Assembly (NCBI GenBank): GCA_902580565.1
Contig: CACHLD010000007.1
Location: 1 to 37,435 of the forward strand
Origin: an uncultured Pelagibacteraceae bacterium
Lineage (GTDB): Bacteria > Pseudomonadota > Alphaproteobacteria > Pelagibacterales > Pelagibacteraceae
Length of the DNA stretch: 37,435 bases
Direction: 5' to 3'
Shown here in pieces: positions 35,826-37,435 of this stretch. Each line of letters starts with the position of its first letter. The stretch's first letter is position 1. The notes beneath the pieces are model-generated. The model did no database searches and had not been told where the DNA came from. It worked only from the letters and a program-made list of their open reading frames with translations. Position numbers and translations under genes: made by a program.

Positions 35826-35862
35826 GACAATCTAGCTTGTAAATAGTGGAAAAGTTGTGATT

Positions 35863-36255
35863 TTATTCGAATGTTTTCAATTCTAAAACATTACCGTTAG
35901 GATCTTCAATAAAAAAAGTATTTTGCTCAAATTTTGTACCTTTAAACCTAGTATAAGGCTTATCAATATAATTAATATTTTTTGATTTTAGATTAGATTT
36001 TATTTGATTAAATACCTCTTTTTTCAAATGAACACCGAAATGAGGAACTGGAACATTTCCCATGTCTACGTCGTGTCTTTCTCTAGGCAATTTCATTTTT
36101 GTTTGATGAAGAGTTAATTCATTACCCCAAAAATCTATATCAACCCATTTACCTTTTTCTCTGTTTCCCGTTTTACACCCCAAAATTTCAGTATAAAATT
36201 TTTCTGTTATTTCTATATTTCCAGCTGGCAGTGCTAAATGAAAAGAATTACTCAT
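35863..36255 (-). CDS. VOC (glyoxalase/bleomycin resistance) superfamily protein
   Basis: This 130-residue protein has the paired beta-alpha-beta-beta-beta units of the VOC fold. It begins FHLALPAGNIEITEKFYTEILG, has PVPHFGVHLKKE in the middle and ends FFIEDPNGNVLELKTFE, the usual closing motif. Possible metal ligands are His6, His76/His80 and the final Glu. It is expected to be a cytoplasmic lyase, dioxygenase or binding protein; the substrate is not known. It precedes the demethylase gene on the same strand but has its own likely promoter, and shares its upstream gap with divergent cysE. Confidence 0.85.
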   Translation of the reverse strand: MSNSFHLALPAGNIEITEKFYTEILGCKTGNREKGKWVDIDFWGNELTLHQTKMKLPRERHDVDMGNVPVPHFGVHLKKEVFNQIKSNLKSKNINYIDKPYTRFKGTKFEQNTFFIEDPNGNVLELKTFE

Positions 36256-36261
36256 ATGATT

Positions 36262-36289
36262 TATATATTTAATTCTTTAAATTTTTCAA
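36262..36289 (-). promoter_or_regulatory. Candidate promoter for the VOC gene
   Basis: On the minus strand TTGAAA (36289-36284) and TATATA (36267-36262) are 16 nt apart, and the -10 box ends 6 nt before the ATG. A leaderless mRNA is predicted, as at ilvB. Confidence 0.45.
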
Positions 36290-36297
36290 GTAGGCAT

Positions 36298-36303
36298 TAT
36301 ATA
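36298..36303 (+). promoter_or_regulatory. Candidate -10 box for cysE-msrB
   Basis: TATATA lies 12 nt before the cysE ATG in the 60 nt divergent gap; the leader would be about 6 nt. No good -35 is visible and AT-richness makes this weak. Confidence 0.3.
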
Positions 36304-36315
36304 TAGTCTTTAGAT

Positions 36316-36894
36316 ATGAATGATTTTATTAAGTCTATAAAAAAAAGAGACCCTGCGGCTAAATCAACTTTGAGCATTATTTTGACATATCCGGGAGTGA
36401 AAGCTGTTTTTTTTCATCAAATAGCAAATTTTTTTCATTTAGCTGGATTTGATTTAATAGCAAGAATCATTTCACAAACAAGTAGATTTTTCACTGGAAT
36501 TGAAATTCATCCTGGAGCAAAAATTGGAAAAAATTTATTTATAGACCACGGTATGGGCGTTGTAATAGGAGAAACTTCTGAAATAGGTAATGATGTTACC
36601 ATTTACCATGCTGTCACTCTTGGGGGAATTTCTCCAAGTATTGATAGTGAAAGACAGAGACATGAAAAAAGACATCCGACTATTGGAAATGATGTTGTAA
36701 TTGGATCTGGAGCACAAATAATTGGACCTGTAAAAGTTGGAAGTGGTTCACGCATTGCTGCGAATGCAGTTGTTGTAAATGATGTACCTGAAGACTCTAC
36801 TATGGTTGGTGTTCCAGCTAAAGCCATTAAAACTGGAAATAAAGGAAAATTTAGACCGTATGGTGTTGATCAAGAAGTTATAGATGAAAAATAA
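36316..36894 (+). CDS. cysE: Serine O-acetyltransferase
   Basis: CysE acetylates serine to O-acetylserine, the carbon acceptor for sulfide in cysteine synthesis. The 192-residue protein is the short form (E. coli CysE is 273), with a brief helical N-terminus holding DPAAKS and then the left-handed beta-helix hexapeptide repeats. The catalytic region [20 protein letters not shown], then [10 protein letters not shown], and the loop [19 protein letters not shown] are clear. GVPAKAIK ends the helix. It is divergent from the VOC gene and overlaps msrB by 11 nt. Confidence 0.95.
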   Translation: MNDFIKSIKKRDPAAKSTLSIILTYPGVKAVFFHQIANFFHLAGFDLIARIISQTSRFFTGIEIHPGAKIGKNLFIDHGMGVVIGETSEIGNDVTIYHAVTLGGISPSIDSERQRHEKRHPTIGNDVVIGSGAQIIGPVKVGSGSRIAANAVVVNDVPEDSTMVGVPAKAIKTGNKGKFRPYGVDQEVIDEK

Positions 36895-37261
36895 ACAGTG
36901 GGACTCAAATTTAACACCTGAACAAAATTACGTGTTAAAGCAAGAAGGAACTGAAGCACCAGGCTCAAGTGTGTTAAATAATGAAAAAAGAGAAGGGAGT
37001 TATCATTGTGTAGGTTGCGATACAAAACTTTTTGAGTCAAATACGAAATATGAAAGTGGATCAGGTTGGCCATCTTTTTTCAGATCACTACCCGGAGTAT
37101 TTAATGAAAAGACAGACATGCACATAGGCTACGCTAGAACAGAATATCATTGTAAAAAATGTGGCGGTCACCATGGGCATATATTTGATGATGGACCAGA
37201 ACCTACTGGAAAGCGGTATTGCAATAATGGTGTTTGTTTAATTTTCAAACCAAAGATTTAA
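36884..37261 (+). CDS. msrB: Peptide methionine-(R)-S-oxide reductase MsrB
   Basis: MsrB reduces methionine-R-sulfoxide in damaged proteins. The 125-residue protein has two zinc CxxC pairs (Cys42/Cys45 in HCVGCD and Cys90/Cys93 in HCKKCG), the substrate motif SGWPSFF, and the catalytic Cys113 in [13 protein letters not shown] further Cys118 just after the active site could take part in thiol recycling; many MsrB enzymes have serine-rich INSASL there instead. No signal peptide, so cytoplasmic. It overlaps cysE by 11 nt and shares one base with the next start codon. Confidence 0.95.
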   Translation: MKNKQWDSNLTPEQNYVLKQEGTEAPGSSVLNNEKREGSYHCVGCDTKLFESNTKYESGSGWPSFFRSLPGVFNEKTDMHIGYARTEYHCKKCGGHHGHIFDDGPEPTGKRYCNNGVCLIFKPKI

Positions 37262-37435
37262 TGTCCTCTAAAAATTCTAAAATTTATATACTTTCAAAAA
37301 AATACCCATTTCTTAAAAAATTTTATTTTTTTTATAATATCTACATTAGAAATTTGAAGTTTTATTTCAATGGTTCACAATTCCAAGAAGATAAAAAGAT
37401 TCTGGGACTATTCGATAGAAATTATAGGGGGAGAT
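37261..37435 (+). CDS. Probable FkbM-family methyltransferase, 3' end missing
   Basis: An ATG overlapping the msrB stop (TAATG) opens a frame that runs to the window end (58 codons). It begins [20 protein letters not shown] and reaches FNGSQFQEDKKILGLFD followed by RNYRG. A Q-x-x-D/E-D segment followed by hydrophobic residues just before a gly-rich strand resembles the start of FkbM-type SAM-dependent methyltransferases, but the SAM-binding motif lies beyond the window. The function is therefore tentative; the existence of the gene is well supported by its coupling to msrB. Confidence 0.5.
   Translation, partial: MSSKNSKIYILSKKYPFLKKFYFFYNIYIRNLKFYFNGSQFQEDKKILGLFDRNYRGR

Overview
The window looks like a piece of a SAR11 (Candidatus Pelagibacter-type) alphaproteobacterial genome. 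The signs are AT-rich DNA (roughly 30% G+C by eye), very tight packing with 1-8 nt gene overlaps, alphaproteobacterial gene orders (mrp / hflK-hflC-DUF2065-degP, ilvB-ilvN-ilvC, mreBCD-mrdA-rodA), a complete sarcosine/dimethylglycine oxidation set, and a metY leader with SAM-II and SAM-V riboswitches in tandem, an arrangement known from Pelagibacter. I found no tRNA, rRNA, insertion sequence, CRISPR array or prophage. Taxonomy is inferred from content; no database search was run.

Layout. 1-705: 3' part of a sugar-nucleotide epimerase/dehydratase. 789-1736: thyX, tail-to-tail with mrp, which is divergent from the hflK-hflC-DUF2065-degP-miaA membrane quality-control and tRNA-modification operon (2589-7093). 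7131-12111: branched-chain amino acid synthesis (ilvB, ilvN, ilvC, leuA). 12121-18130: cell-shape genes mreB, mreC, mreD, PBP2, rodA and a bactofilin, with mreB only 9 nt behind leuA. 18176-21279: a tight trio of FAD amino-acid oxidoreductase, EamA permease and 2-hydroxyacid dehydrogenase. 21387-22340: two tandem paralogous lipoproteins of unknown function. 22366-23870: metY and its double-riboswitch leader. 23971-29083: heterotetrameric sarcosine oxidase soxBDAG. 29078-36255, minus strand: VOC protein, dimethylglycine/sarcosine dehydrogenase, etfB, etfA, ETF-ubiquinone oxidoreductase and an EamA permease. 36316-37261: cysE and msrB, then the start of a probable FkbM-type methyltransferase cut by the window end.

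How it fits together. Two blocks form a methylated-amine route. The 810-residue demethylase passes electrons through EtfBA and ETF-QO to ubiquinone. SoxBDAG then converts sarcosine to glycine plus a folate-bound one-carbon unit. metY, cysE and msrB add sulfur amino-acid functions, and metY carries SAM feedback at two levels. The ilv/leu and mre blocks are house-keeping.

Most notable observations: the metY leader, where promoter, SAM-II pseudoknot, antiterminator (8 perfect pairs), terminator, SAM-V pseudoknot and Shine-Dalgarno can all be traced; an operator-like palindrome over the metY -10 box; the twin lipoproteins with a conserved C-x11-C pair; a cysteine-free Mrp; a D-to-E change at the expected ThDP-metal ligand of IlvB; and a recurring promoter layout that puts transcription starts at or within a few bases of the start codon. 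No wholly new multigene system is evident. The lipoprotein pair is the best candidate for something undescribed.
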